From: JAJDAT01 sp964570665
GTDB lineage: Bacteria > Nitrospinota > Nitrospinia > Nitrospinales > JAJDAT01
Direction of reading: 5' to 3'
DNA length: 64,000 bases
Assembly: GCA_964570665.1 (NCBI GenBank)
Contig: CAZMZH010000001.1
Span: forward strand, 186,001-250,000
The notes below the pieces were generated by a model. It did no database searches and was not told the DNA's origin. It saw nothing but the letters and a program-made list of their open reading frames with translations. Within the stretch, counting starts at the first letter, position 1; the number at the start of each line of letters is the position of its first letter. Of the stretch, positions 16,760 through 25,400 are shown one piece after another. The position numbers were made by a program, and so were the translations under genes.

Positions 16760-18871
16760 ATGCATAAAGTTGAAACTGACCTGTTTGGAAAAACGTTGTC
16801 TTTAGAGGCAGGTTCCCTTGCCAAGCAAGCGGGCGGCTCTGTAGTCGTTCGACTTGGCGATACCATGGTTCTCGTAACGGCTACCATGGCCAAAAGTCCA
16901 AGAGATGGAATTGATTTCTTTCCATTGACTGTTGATTATAGAGAAAAATCTTATGCTGCCGGGAAGGTTCCAGGCGGTTATTTTAAAAGAGAAGCGCGGC
17001 CCGCTGATAGAGAAACTCTCACTTGCCGCCTTATAGACCGTCCGATTCGACCGTTATTTCCCGATGGTTTTATGAATGAAACGCAGGTTATTTGTCTGGT
17101 AATTTCACACGATCAAGTAAATAATCCCGACGTTATCTCAATCACCGGAGCGTCTACCGCCCTGATGATCTCAGATATTCCATTTGATAACCCAATTGCG
17201 GGAGCGCGGGTAGGCAGAATTAATGGCGAGTTCATTTTAAATCCAAGTAACAAAGAACTCGAAGACAGCGAATTAAACTTAGTTATGGCCGGTACCCAAG
17301 ACGGTATTGTAATGGTTGAGGCTGGCGCAAACGAATTGAGCGAAGAAGTTATGATGGATGGGCTCGAATTCGGTCACGAACAAATCAAGAAAATGATCGA
17401 CTTGCAATTGCAATTAAAAGCAAAAATAAGCAAGGAAAAAGTCACCGTAGTTGCTGAAGAGTTTGATTCAGAATTGGTAAGCAAAGCCGATGAAAAGTTC
17501 CGCGCGCCTTTAGCGGAGGCTTTAAAAATTCAAAGTAAACATGAGCGTCAAAGCGCTATTGACAAGCTCACCGAAGAAACTGTAACCGAACTCAACCCTG
17601 ACGAAGACGGAGATTTAAAGAAAACGCTTAAAACCATATTGCACGATGTAGAAAAAGACGTCGTCCGAAAACAAATTCTAAACGAAAAAGTGAGAATTGA
17701 CGGACGCGGACTTTCTGATATTCGCCCAATTTCCTGCCAAGTAGGCTTTGTAGCTAGAGCTCATGGCTCGAGTGTATTTACTCGAGGAGAAACTCAAGCG
17801 CTTGTTGTTTCCACTTTAGGAACCGGACAAGACGAGCAAAGAATTGAAACCTTGGAAGGAACAGTAAATAAATCTTTCATGCTCCATTATAACTTTCCAG
17901 CTTTCTGTACTGGCGAAGTTAAGTTCATCGGAAGTCCTGGAAGGCGCGAAATTGGCCATGGAATGTTAGCCGAAAGAGCTTTACTACCTATCTTGCCCAC
18001 TAAGGAGACTTTTCCTTATACCATTCGCATCGTGTCGGAAATATTAGAATCTAATGGTTCTTCTTCCATGGCATCTGTATGTGGAGGTAGTTTGGCGTTA
18101 ATGGACGCTGGAGTTCCCATCAAAGCCCCAGTTGCCGGTATCGCTATGGGATTGATCAAAGATGGCGACCAAGTTGCAGTAATTTCCGACATCTTAGGCT
18201 CGGAAGACCACTTAGGAGATATGGATTTCAAAGTTACCGGTACCGAAGAAGGTATTACCGCTTTGCAAATGGATATTAAAATTAAGGGGCTAGACAAAAG
18301 CATTATGGAATCGGCTATGAAGCAAGCAAAAGAAGGCCGGTTACATATCCTGAACGAAATGCAAAAAGCTCTTTCTATTCCTAGGGATAATCTTTCAAAA
18401 TTTGCTCCTCGAATTCTTACTATGCAAATTTCGACCGATAAAATTAAAGACGTTATCGGACCGGGAGGCAAAGTCATTCGAAGTATCATAGAAAAAACAA
18501 GTGTCGCCATTGACATAAACGATAGCGGCACGGTTTCCATTGCTTCATCCAATGAAGAAGACGCCAGCGAAGCGGTTAAAATTATCGAAGGCCTTGTTCA
18601 AGAAGTTGAAGTTGGAAAGATATACTTAGGAAAAGTTAAAAAAATTATGGACTTTGGCGCATTTGTGGAAATATTCCCGGGAACAGACGGGTTAGTTCAT
18701 ATTTCTCAAATCTGTGATCGTAGAATCAACAAAGTTGACGACGAAATTCAGGAAGGCGACGAAATTACCGTCAAGGTTTTAGACGTTGACCGAAATGGAC
18801 GCGTGAAGTTGAGTCGCAAGGAAGCGTTACGCGAAACAGCTTTACCAGACGCACAACCTGCAACTGAATAG
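16760..18871 (+). CDS. pnp: Polyribonucleotide nucleotidyltransferase (PNPase)
   Basis: This is a 703-residue 3'-to-5' phosphorolytic exoribonuclease, a trimer and usual degradosome member. ATG 16760 is preferred over the in-frame TTG at 16748 because GGAG (16750-16753) is correctly spaced for it. Two RNase PH domains are seen (first R-L-I-D-R-P-I-R-P-L-F-P; second E-K-V-R-I-D-G-R-G-L-S-D-I-R). A KH domain with V-I-G-P-G-G-K-V-I-R-S-I follows, then an S1 domain with M-D-F-G-A-F-V-E-I-F-P-G. It is complete and ends the rimP-pnp run before a strong terminator. Confidence 0.97.
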   Translation: MHKVETDLFGKTLSLEAGSLAKQAGGSVVVRLGDTMVLVTATMAKSPRDGIDFFPLTVDYREKSYAAGKVPGGYFKREARPADRETLTCRLIDRPIRPLFPDGFMNETQVICLVISHDQVNNPDVISITGASTALMISDIPFDNPIAGARVGRINGEFILNPSNKELEDSELNLVMAGTQDGIVMVEAGANELSEEVMMDGLEFGHEQIKKMIDLQLQLKAKISKEKVTVVAEEFDSELVSKADEKFRAPLAEALKIQSKHERQSAIDKLTEETVTELNPDEDGDLKKTLKTILHDVEKDVVRKQILNEKVRIDGRGLSDIRPISCQVGFVARAHGSSVFTRGETQALVVSTLGTGQDEQRIETLEGTVNKSFMLHYNFPAFCTGEVKFIGSPGRREIGHGMLAERALLPILPTKETFPYTIRIVSEILESNGSSSMASVCGGSLALMDAGVPIKAPVAGIAMGLIKDGDQVAVISDILGSEDHLGDMDFKVTGTEEGITALQMDIKIKGLDKSIMESAMKQAKEGRLHILNEMQKALSIPRDNLSKFAPRILTMQISTDKIKDVIGPGGKVIRSIIEKTSVAIDINDSGTVSIASSNEEDASEAVKIIEGLVQEVEVGKIYLGKVKKIMDFGAFVEIFPGTDGLVHISQICDRRINKVDDEIQEGDEITVKVLDVDRNGRVKLSRKEALRETALPDAQPATE

Positions 18872-18890
18872 TCAAAGCTCTTTTCATTTA

Positions 18891-18925
18891 AAAAGCCTCT
18901 CCTAAAAAGGAGAGGCTTTTTTTTT
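18891..18925 (+). terminator. Intrinsic terminator after pnp
   Basis: A 13-bp perfect stem (18891-18903 with 18908-18920, core GCCTCTCCT/AGGAGAGGC) closes an AAAA loop and runs into nine T residues. The stem's left side begins with AAAA, so it could also serve the convergent minus-strand TPR gene ending at 19012. Confidence 0.92.
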
Positions 18926-19011
18926 ATCCAATTATCCAACGTACTATCTCAGATATATCAACCCTACCCTCAGTCTCTCACAAGTTTAAATAATAATCTT
19001 TTTACAAGCGA

Positions 19012-19698
19012 CTAATTTAAAGGCGGAAGGCAGAAATCTTCAGGTGTGTAATTGTATTTAGGGTAGAGTTGTCGCAGTTGATCTCCGCATTGTTTCTGAC
19101 GGTCTTGATCGCCTTTTTGACCAAAAACTAACTCGGCAACCGTCATATGGATTATCGCATTTTTCCCATCTCCAGCCTTGTCGTAAGCTGCCGCCAAATT
19201 AAAATGAGCTTCGCTATGCTCCGGGATAATGCGTATTGTTTCTTTCAATGCCTCAATACTTTCTTCATATTTTTCAATCAAAAAATAAACGATTCCTAAA
19301 CGATATCTAACTTCGCCAAATTCAGGTTTTGAATCTGCCACTTTATGATATCGCTCTATCGCTTCCTCATACTCTTCCAATTGATTGAACACAACTCCCA
19401 AACCATAATGCGCGGCTATATAGTCTGGGTTAAATTCAAGAACTTCATTATAAGTTTTTTTAGCTTCAAGAAATTTTCCTAATTTAAAATAAAAAGCTCC
19501 CAAGTTATAACGCGTCGCTTCATTCTTAGGGTTTATTCGAACCGCTTCCTGAAACTCTTTAATGGCTTCTTCATAACGGCCTAACTTTCCATAAAAAACT
19601 CCCAGATCGAAACGAGCGTCCTCGCTTTCCGGATTTTCATGGACAACGCTTATCAAACGATCTAGCTCTGAAGTTGGACTGTTTTGGTTTTCGCTCAT
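19012..19698 (-). CDS. TPR-repeat protein
   Basis: This 228-residue protein is built almost wholly from tetratricopeptide repeats. At least five 34-residue units share the G-x-x-Y-x-x-A-x-x-x-x-x-x-A-x-x-x-x-P pattern, for example RYEEAIKEFQEAVRINP and KFLEAKKTYNEVLEFNP. The tail ends in LPPLN. There is no signal peptide or membrane segment, so a cytosolic scaffolding role is likely, with unknown partner. It is a single gene, convergent with pnp and divergent from glpE. Family is clear, function is not. Confidence 0.85.
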   Translation of the reverse strand: MSENQNSPTSELDRLISVVHENPESEDARFDLGVFYGKLGRYEEAIKEFQEAVRINPKNEATRYNLGAFYFKLGKFLEAKKTYNEVLEFNPDYIAAHYGLGVVFNQLEEYEEAIERYHKVADSKPEFGEVRYRLGIVYFLIEKYEESIEALKETIRIIPEHSEAHFNLAAAYDKAGDGKNAIIHMTVAELVFGQKGDQDRQKQCGDQLRQLYPKYNYTPEDFCLPPLN

Positions 19699-19840
19699 TT
19701 TCGTAAATAACTCATATAAAAAATAGATGTAAAATTGGTATTTTATTCCTGCTGTAAAAATAAAAAATTATTAGCCAAGAAGAGATTTTATTGATAGCAT
19801 AATTTTCACTTATTAATAAAGACAAAATTTTTATAAAATC

Positions 19841-20158
19841 ATGCCAACAATTAATCAAATAAATATAAACGACGCAAAATCAAAAATAGACGATGGAAAT
19901 ATTAACATCGTAGATATCAGAGACCCAGCCTCATATGCAACGGGACATATTGCAAATGCGACTCACCTCAGCGATAACAACGTACAAGAGTTTATCGAAA
20001 AAACGGATAAAGATCTGCCGCTAATTGTATATTGTTATCATGGGAACTCAAGCCAAGGAGCTGCCGCTTATTTCCAGGAACAAGGTTTCAAAGAAGTTTA
20101 TAGTATGGCAGGAGGATTCGAATCGTGGAGGTTTACCCATCCTTTCGAAACCGATTAA
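19841..20158 (+). CDS. glpE: Single-domain rhodanese, GlpE-like thiosulfate sulfurtransferase
   Basis: This is a 105-residue cytosolic rhodanese. The active-site loop C-Y-H-G-N-S-S-Q-G-A has catalytic Cys65 and is almost identical to that of E. coli GlpE. The surrounding I-V-D-I-R-D-P-x-x-Y-x-x-G-H-I and M-A-G-G-F-E-S-W are family hallmarks. It would move sulfane sulfur from thiosulfate to thiol acceptors or cyanide. No glp genes are nearby; it is flanked by a TPR gene and a convergent TonB receptor whose stop is one base away. Assignment within rhodaneses rests on the loop. Confidence 0.87.
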   Translation: MPTINQININDAKSKIDDGNINIVDIRDPASYATGHIANATHLSDNNVQEFIEKTDKDLPLIVYCYHGNSSQGAAAYFQEQGFKEVYSMAGGFESWRFTHPFETD

Positions 20159-20159
20159 T

Positions 20160-22241
20160 TTATATCTTCTGTTTCCGAAAAGAAATTTGGAACCCACCTC
20201 GCCAGTTTAGTGGAGGACCGGGTTCAAAAAAAGCTTCCCTTGAAGCGTTCACCCTTGTGTTTGCAAAATATTTCCAATCCGCAGCGTTTTCCAATCCCAC
20301 AAAAATACTTCCTTGAAATTCTCCCCATTTTTTTTCAATGCCAAGTTGAAAATCCGCAATAAAATAATCGGGCGTTATGACGGTGTTTTCTCGATTTGCA
20401 AATAACTCGTCAACGTACTTACCCTTCCACACCGCAAATAATCCAGAAGGACTATCCCATTTCATTTCTGCAAACAAATGATTTTTAGGAATTCCGGGAA
20501 CCTTTTTATCTTTTAACTCTAAATTATTCTCCGAAAAATCTCGAAACTTGAAGTCTGAATACGCATAGGCTAATTGAAAGCTTAAACTCGAGGTGATCCT
20601 ATAAAATAAAGCGATTTCTAGTCCAACTCTTTCAGAGTTTCCTGAGTTTCTAAAAAAGGATCTTCCTGGAAATTGAGACAGCTCAAACGGAACAATTTCG
20701 TCTCTAGTCCTCATTAAGAAGACAGAAGCTTCATATCTAAAAGAAGAATCTAAATAGCCCTTCATTCCAGTTTCATAAGACAACGAATATCTGGGTTCTA
20801 GATTAGGATTCAAACCTCCTAACCCAGAAGGATTGTTTGTTAGCTCAATAACTGCAGGGGTTTCGAAAGCGGTAGAAAAATTTCCAAAAATATTGAGGTT
20901 TTTAGAAACCTGCCAATTACTTCCAACAGAACCACTCCAAGCTCCTAAAGTTTTGGCTCCGCTTTGATCTCCGTCAATCTCAAATCTATCGCGAATCTTG
21001 AATCGAGTTCTGTCATATCGAACTCCAAAACCAATTCCCCAATCTTCAAGTACATCGATTTCGTTTCTAAAATAAATCCCATATGAAGTTACGTCTTCAT
21101 TTTGGTCAAAAGATAACGCTCCAAGAACTCCTTGAATATTATTAAAGCGTTTTCTATCGTCAAATTGCGTTAACAAATCAATTCCTGCAATACTTCTAAT
21201 TTCCAAATCAGAATATTCCCAATCAAAAATAGCTTTACCGCCAGTATCAATAGCATTCCTATCGAAAGCTACCGCTCCGCCGCTTTCAAATGGAAGCTTA
21301 TTTGAAAAAAACCGTTGAGTTCCCCCTATTTTGGCCGAGACCTCTAAATCAGGACTTAATTTGTTTTCGTACCTAATACCTATATTGTGTTGTCGTACTT
21401 TCTCTCCAGCTTCGAAAAGGATATTATTACTTCTAGCCTGCCTTGGATCTTCTTCGGCTTGATTTTTTGTTAAGGCGCCAGGGTCCTGCGATTTCGGAGA
21501 ATTCAAATATCCTATTAAGAATGTTAACTTAGATTTATCATTAGGAGTCACGTGAGCCTTAAAATTAGCTAGGCTACTTTCCGTCTCGCTATGTTCTCGA
21601 TAACCGTCAAACTGGAGATTGGAGGCGTAAAGTCGATAGGCCCCAAGCTCCCCTCCTTGTCCAAACTCAATTTGCCGTTTGAACAAACCAAATCGTCCAA
21701 CTTTCACTTTTGAAGAAAATTCAGTTCCCTTTTTTGGACCGCTTCGAGTTTTAAATAATACGGCTCCTCCAGCCGAATTACCGTAAAGAGACGATCCAGG
21801 CCCTTTCAATACCTCAACCCTCTCAATCAAATCGGAATCGATAGAATCTAAGGGAGTTGATCCATCCGCTAATGTTTCAGAGAATCCATCTGAAAATACT
21901 TTGATGCCCCGGACTCCAAAAGAAGACCTGATACCAAAACCTCTAATGGCAATTTTTAAGTCTTGAGCAAAGTTGAACGAATTTTGCAAAAACACGCCCG
22001 GAATAGGCTCTAAAACTTGATCCACAGACGACCCCATTTCGCCGTTTAAACGATCAAATTCCTTGAAGCTAATAGAAAATGGAGTTTGTTCAATTCCTTT
22101 ATCCGAACGAGTCGCTTCAACAATAATTGGTTTTAACAAAAGCGCTTCATCAAGAGGACCTTGGAGTTTTTGCGCATAGGAGAGAGGTATAAAAAAAACA
22201 AAAATACTTAGGCAGAGGTATAAAAAAAATAATTTAAAAAT
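20160..22241 (-). CDS. TonB-dependent outer-membrane receptor, FecA-like (probable ATT start)
   Basis: This receptor has an N-terminal plug followed by a 22-strand-type barrel. The plug carries a TonB-box-like P-I-I-V-E-A-T and the FecA-type segment S-S-F-G-V-R-G-I-K-V-F-S-D-G, then V-E-V-L-K-G-P-G-S-S-L-Y-G-N. It probably imports a ferric chelate. The first canonical start (TTG 22139) would remove the signal peptide. The frame upstream encodes a convincing one ending P-L-S-Y-A-Q. Between the upstream TAG (22262-22260) and TTG 22139 there is no ATG, GTG or TTG. An ATT at 22241-22239, eight bases after GAGAAG, is the best start and gives 693 residues. A frameshift is the alternative. Confidence 0.85.
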   Translation of the reverse strand: MFKLFFLYLCLSIFVFFIPLSYAQKLQGPLDEALLLKPIIVEATRSDKGIEQTPFSISFKEFDRLNGEMGSSVDQVLEPIPGVFLQNSFNFAQDLKIAIRGFGIRSSFGVRGIKVFSDGFSETLADGSTPLDSIDSDLIERVEVLKGPGSSLYGNSAGGAVLFKTRSGPKKGTEFSSKVKVGRFGLFKRQIEFGQGGELGAYRLYASNLQFDGYREHSETESSLANFKAHVTPNDKSKLTFLIGYLNSPKSQDPGALTKNQAEEDPRQARSNNILFEAGEKVRQHNIGIRYENKLSPDLEVSAKIGGTQRFFSNKLPFESGGAVAFDRNAIDTGGKAIFDWEYSDLEIRSIAGIDLLTQFDDRKRFNNIQGVLGALSFDQNEDVTSYGIYFRNEIDVLEDWGIGFGVRYDRTRFKIRDRFEIDGDQSGAKTLGAWSGSVGSNWQVSKNLNIFGNFSTAFETPAVIELTNNPSGLGGLNPNLEPRYSLSYETGMKGYLDSSFRYEASVFLMRTRDEIVPFELSQFPGRSFFRNSGNSERVGLEIALFYRITSSLSFQLAYAYSDFKFRDFSENNLELKDKKVPGIPKNHLFAEMKWDSPSGLFAVWKGKYVDELFANRENTVITPDYFIADFQLGIEKKWGEFQGSIFVGLENAADWKYFANTRVNASREAFFEPGPPLNWRGGFQISFRKQKI

Positions 22242-22291
22242 GGAAATTTCTTCTCGAATCTAAATTTAAAGAATATTTTTACCGGTTACTC

Positions 22292-22648
22292 CTAATTTTC
22301 GTCCAATATTTTAATAACCGATTTGAGATCGCTCTTTAATTGTTTTTTCCACTTTAAAAATTCATCGGGATCAAATCGGAAACTTAATTGACTTGGATCC
22401 CGTTTTTTTTCTTTTAATTTCTTTTTAGCTCCAGCAATGGTAAACATTTCTTCGTACAACAGTTCTTTTATACGAATAACTATTTCTATATCTTTACGCC
22501 TGTATAATCTTTGTCCAGCTTGATTCTTATCCGGCTTCAAAACGTCAAACTCGTCTTCCCAATAGCGCAAGACATGTTGTTCCACCCCTACTATTTCGGC
22601 TACTTCGCCTATTTTAAAAAATAATTTATCCGGAATTTCACGAAGCAT
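22292..22648 (-). CDS. MerR-family transcriptional regulator
   Basis: This 118-residue DNA-binding protein carries the MerR winged-helix motif near the N-terminus: F-K-I-G-E-V-A-E-I-V-G-V, then L-R-Y-W-E-D-E-F, then Q-R-L-Y-R-R-K-D-I-E. A helical dimerisation region follows. It lacks an obvious metal- or drug-binding C-terminal domain, like the short MerR proteins often found beside ihfA. It lies 95 bases downstream of ihfA in the same direction, which matches that conserved pair. Targets are unknown. Confidence 0.88.
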   Translation of the reverse strand: MLREIPDKLFFKIGEVAEIVGVEQHVLRYWEDEFDVLKPDKNQAGQRLYRRKDIEIVIRIKELLYEEMFTIAGAKKKLKEKKRDPSQLSFRFDPDEFLKWKKQLKSDLKSVIKILDEN

Positions 22649-22743
22649 TAAGAAAGCCTCTGACCATTAGTTGATTATTGTTTTGCTGCCAACCTGTTAT
22701 TTATGGGATAAGATTTTTAGGACTTTATTTTGTAGAAGATTTT

Positions 22744-23043
22744 TTAGAGTTCGTTTGCGGCGTCGATCAATTGTTTACTGGGTTTAAAAGAAAGAACCCT
22801 TCTTGCCTTAATAATTATGGGTTCTCCCGTTTTTGGATTACGGGCATTTCTTGCTTTTTTATCTTTTAAATAAAAACTAGCAAAACCAGAAATTCTTACA
22901 TTTTCACCAGCTTCTAATTCTAATTTAATTTGTCCAAATAACGCGTCTACAGCTTGTTCGGCTTCTCTTCGGCTAAACCCTACTCTTTCATACACTCGAT
23001 CGACAATATCCGCTTTTATCAACGCAATTTTATGGTCATTCAT
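22744..23043 (-). CDS. ihfA: Integration host factor alpha / HU-family DNA-bending protein
   Basis: This 99-residue protein of the bacterial histone-like family bends DNA as a dimer. Seen are K-A-D-I-V-D-R-V-Y-E-R-V-G-F-S, the beta-arm region (ISGFASFYLKDKKAR) with the tip signature R-N-P-K-T-G-E-P-I, and ARRVLSFKPSKQL. The length, the R-x-A-R-N-P pattern and the adjacent merR gene favour IHF alpha over HU. It follows the EF-G paralogue by 24 bases. IHF would also serve sigma54 promoters such as the one at 44856. Confidence 0.88.
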   Translation of the reverse strand: MNDHKIALIKADIVDRVYERVGFSRREAEQAVDALFGQIKLELEAGENVRISGFASFYLKDKKARNARNPKTGEPIIIKARRVLSFKPSKQLIDAANEL

Positions 23044-23067
23044 AAAAGAACCTTTTTTTAATACCCT

Positions 23068-25164
23068 TTATGAAGATTTGGATTCTTCATAAGTCTTTTG
23101 GGCTAGTTCAACAATTTTTCCAGTAAGATGTTCTGGAACATCGTAGTAGTGAGAAAATTCCATGGTGAAAATTCCTCGACCGCCTGTGAGAGACGTAATA
23201 TCTGGAGCATAGTTTAATACAGAAGCCATTGGCACTTCCACTCGAATTACCTGCGTTTCCTCTTCCGCATCTATACCTAAAATTTTTCCTCTTTTTGAAT
23301 TCAAATCACCCATTACATCGCCAACACATTCGCTTGGCACAACTACTTCCATAATCATTATAGGTTCAAGTAAAATAGGTTTACAATCCATAACGCCTTT
23401 TTTAAAACCCATAGACCCGGCGATTTTAAAAGCCATTTCAGAAGAATCCACCGCATGAAAAGATCCGTCATACAAAGTTACTTTAACGTCGACCATAGGA
23501 AAATGCGCCAATACCCCTTCTTCCATAGCGCCTGCTATCCCTTTTTCGACAGCGGGAATATAGGTTTTGGGAATAGCGCCACCAACAATTTTGTCGACAA
23601 ACTCAAAACCGCCCCCCTTAGTCAACGGTTCAATTTCTAGCCAAGTATCGCCAAATTGACCTCGCCCGCCCGATTGTTTCTTGTATTTTCCTTGAACTTT
23701 GGTTTTACCGCGAATTGTCTCTCTATAAGGTATTTTAGGAGATTTAACGTCGACCTCTACCCCAAATCGTCTTTTCAACTTATCTAAAATTACGTCTAAA
23801 TGAACCTGCCCTAAACCAGAAACCAACAACTCATGGGTTTGGCTATTTCTCTCCACTTGTAACGTTTTATCTTCATCCGTTAAACGGTGCAAAGATCCAC
23901 TAATTTTCTCTTCGTCCGCTCGAGTTTTTGGAACCACCGCGCGGGATAAAATAGGCGTTGGAAAGTTAATTGAATCAAATTTGGCTTGAAAATCTTGATT
24001 ACAAAGCGTGTCGCTGGTTTCTGTTTCTTTGAGTTTGGCAACAGTTGCAAAATCCCCAGCAACTAATTCGTCGACTTGATCTTGGTTTTTCCCCTGGATG
24101 GCAAAAAGACTTCCAATTCTTTCGGTCACATTTTTGGAAGAATTAAAAGTTGAAGAATCCGAATTTATGGATCCAGAAAATACTCGAAATATGGTGAGTT
24201 TTCCCGCATAAGGATCGGCGATTGTTTTAAAAACTAAACCGCAAAAAGGATCTTTCATTCCTGGAGTTACGATAACTTCAGAATCGTCGTTCAAAGATTT
24301 CGCGATAATTGGGGGACGTTGGTCCGGAGATGGAACATAGTTCACTATTCCTTGCATTAGCAAGTCAATCCCTATATTAAGAGTTGCCGACCCACAAAAC
24401 ACTGGAATTAAATCGCCGCCATCAATTGCTTTTTTTAATCCAGACACCAATTCTTCATCAGAGAGGCTTCCTTCTTCAAAATATTTTTCTAATAGATCTT
24501 CGTCGCATTCAGCTACCGATTCAATCAATTCAGCTCTGGCAGTTTCGACTTCGTCTGCCATGTCATCTGGAATTGGAGACTCTTTGCCAATTCCATCGCC
24601 TTCTTTATCGTATAAATAACAAACGTTACCGATTAAATCGACAATGCCATTGGTATTTTCATTACTTCCCACAGGTAATTGAACTAAGACAGGATTGTTT
24701 TTTAATTTTTTTTGGATGGAACTTACGGCATTATCAAGATCGGCCCTTTCATGATCAATCTTATTAATAAAAACTAAAGGCCGAACTTCAAAATCATCGG
24801 CTTCACGCCAAAACTTTTCAGTAAAGTATTGTAAGCCTGTATCTGCGGAAACTACATAAACCGACCCGTCTATAACTCGCAAGGCCGCAAAGGTATCGCC
24901 AATAAAATTGCCGCTACCAGGGGAATCTATTACATTTATCTTTCTTTTATCCCATTCTAAATACGCTAGCGATGCATTTAGAGAATATCCTCTTTTTACC
25001 TCTTCGGGATCATAATCAAAAAATGAAGAGCTATCTCCAACCTTGCCTAATCGGTCAGAAACTCCGGAAGCATAAACCATTGCTTCGGCAATGGATGTTT
25101 TTCCAACGGCCCCATGGCCAATAAGTCCCACGTTTCTAATGTCGGCACAAGTATACTTCTTCAT
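23068..25164 (-). CDS. Elongation factor G-like GTPase (EF-G paralogue)
   Basis: This is a 698-residue translation GTPase of EF-G architecture: G domain, domain II, and domains III-V with K-I-P-Y-R-E-T-I and G-G-R-G-Q-F-G-D. The P-loop reads G-H-G-A-V-G-K-T, G3 is D-S-P-G and G4 is N-K-I-D, so GTP binding is intact. The switch I region (K-R-G-Y-S-L-N-A-S-L-A) departs from the R-G-I-T-I of the main EF-G, placing it in the EF-G-like/EF-G2 group. ATG 25164 is chosen because GGGAGGG lies just upstream; a frame extension to 25203 is unsupported. Canonical fusA presumably lies elsewhere in an str operon. Its role (translocation, recycling or stress) cannot be read from sequence. Confidence 0.87.
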   Translation of the reverse strand: MKKYTCADIRNVGLIGHGAVGKTSIAEAMVYASGVSDRLGKVGDSSSFFDYDPEEVKRGYSLNASLAYLEWDKRKINVIDSPGSGNFIGDTFAALRVIDGSVYVVSADTGLQYFTEKFWREADDFEVRPLVFINKIDHERADLDNAVSSIQKKLKNNPVLVQLPVGSNENTNGIVDLIGNVCYLYDKEGDGIGKESPIPDDMADEVETARAELIESVAECDEDLLEKYFEEGSLSDEELVSGLKKAIDGGDLIPVFCGSATLNIGIDLLMQGIVNYVPSPDQRPPIIAKSLNDDSEVIVTPGMKDPFCGLVFKTIADPYAGKLTIFRVFSGSINSDSSTFNSSKNVTERIGSLFAIQGKNQDQVDELVAGDFATVAKLKETETSDTLCNQDFQAKFDSINFPTPILSRAVVPKTRADEEKISGSLHRLTDEDKTLQVERNSQTHELLVSGLGQVHLDVILDKLKRRFGVEVDVKSPKIPYRETIRGKTKVQGKYKKQSGGRGQFGDTWLEIEPLTKGGGFEFVDKIVGGAIPKTYIPAVEKGIAGAMEEGVLAHFPMVDVKVTLYDGSFHAVDSSEMAFKIAGSMGFKKGVMDCKPILLEPIMIMEVVVPSECVGDVMGDLNSKRGKILGIDAEEETQVIRVEVPMASVLNYAPDITSLTGGRGIFTMEFSHYYDVPEHLTGKIVELAQKTYEESKSS

Positions 25165-25400
25165 TTTTCCCTCCCATGAGAACTCCAAATAATAGAATTC
25201 CAAATTAATGGGACAACAAAATGGGTTTCAATTTCTAAACTATCTAAAATTCTTGGCTATTAAACCTTGGGAAACCCTCCATTAAAAAGACAAACTAGCA
25301 CAAAAATCTAACGTAAATACTACAAAAAATTAACGCTAAACTAAATAAAACAACTCATGAAAGAATCAATTATACATGGAAATGACTATAAAACGACAAC

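Noticed and set aside
18016..18552. 178-codon open frame antisense to pnp
   Set aside because: It is a shadow of a strongly conserved gene on the other strand; no ribosome-binding site and no domain.
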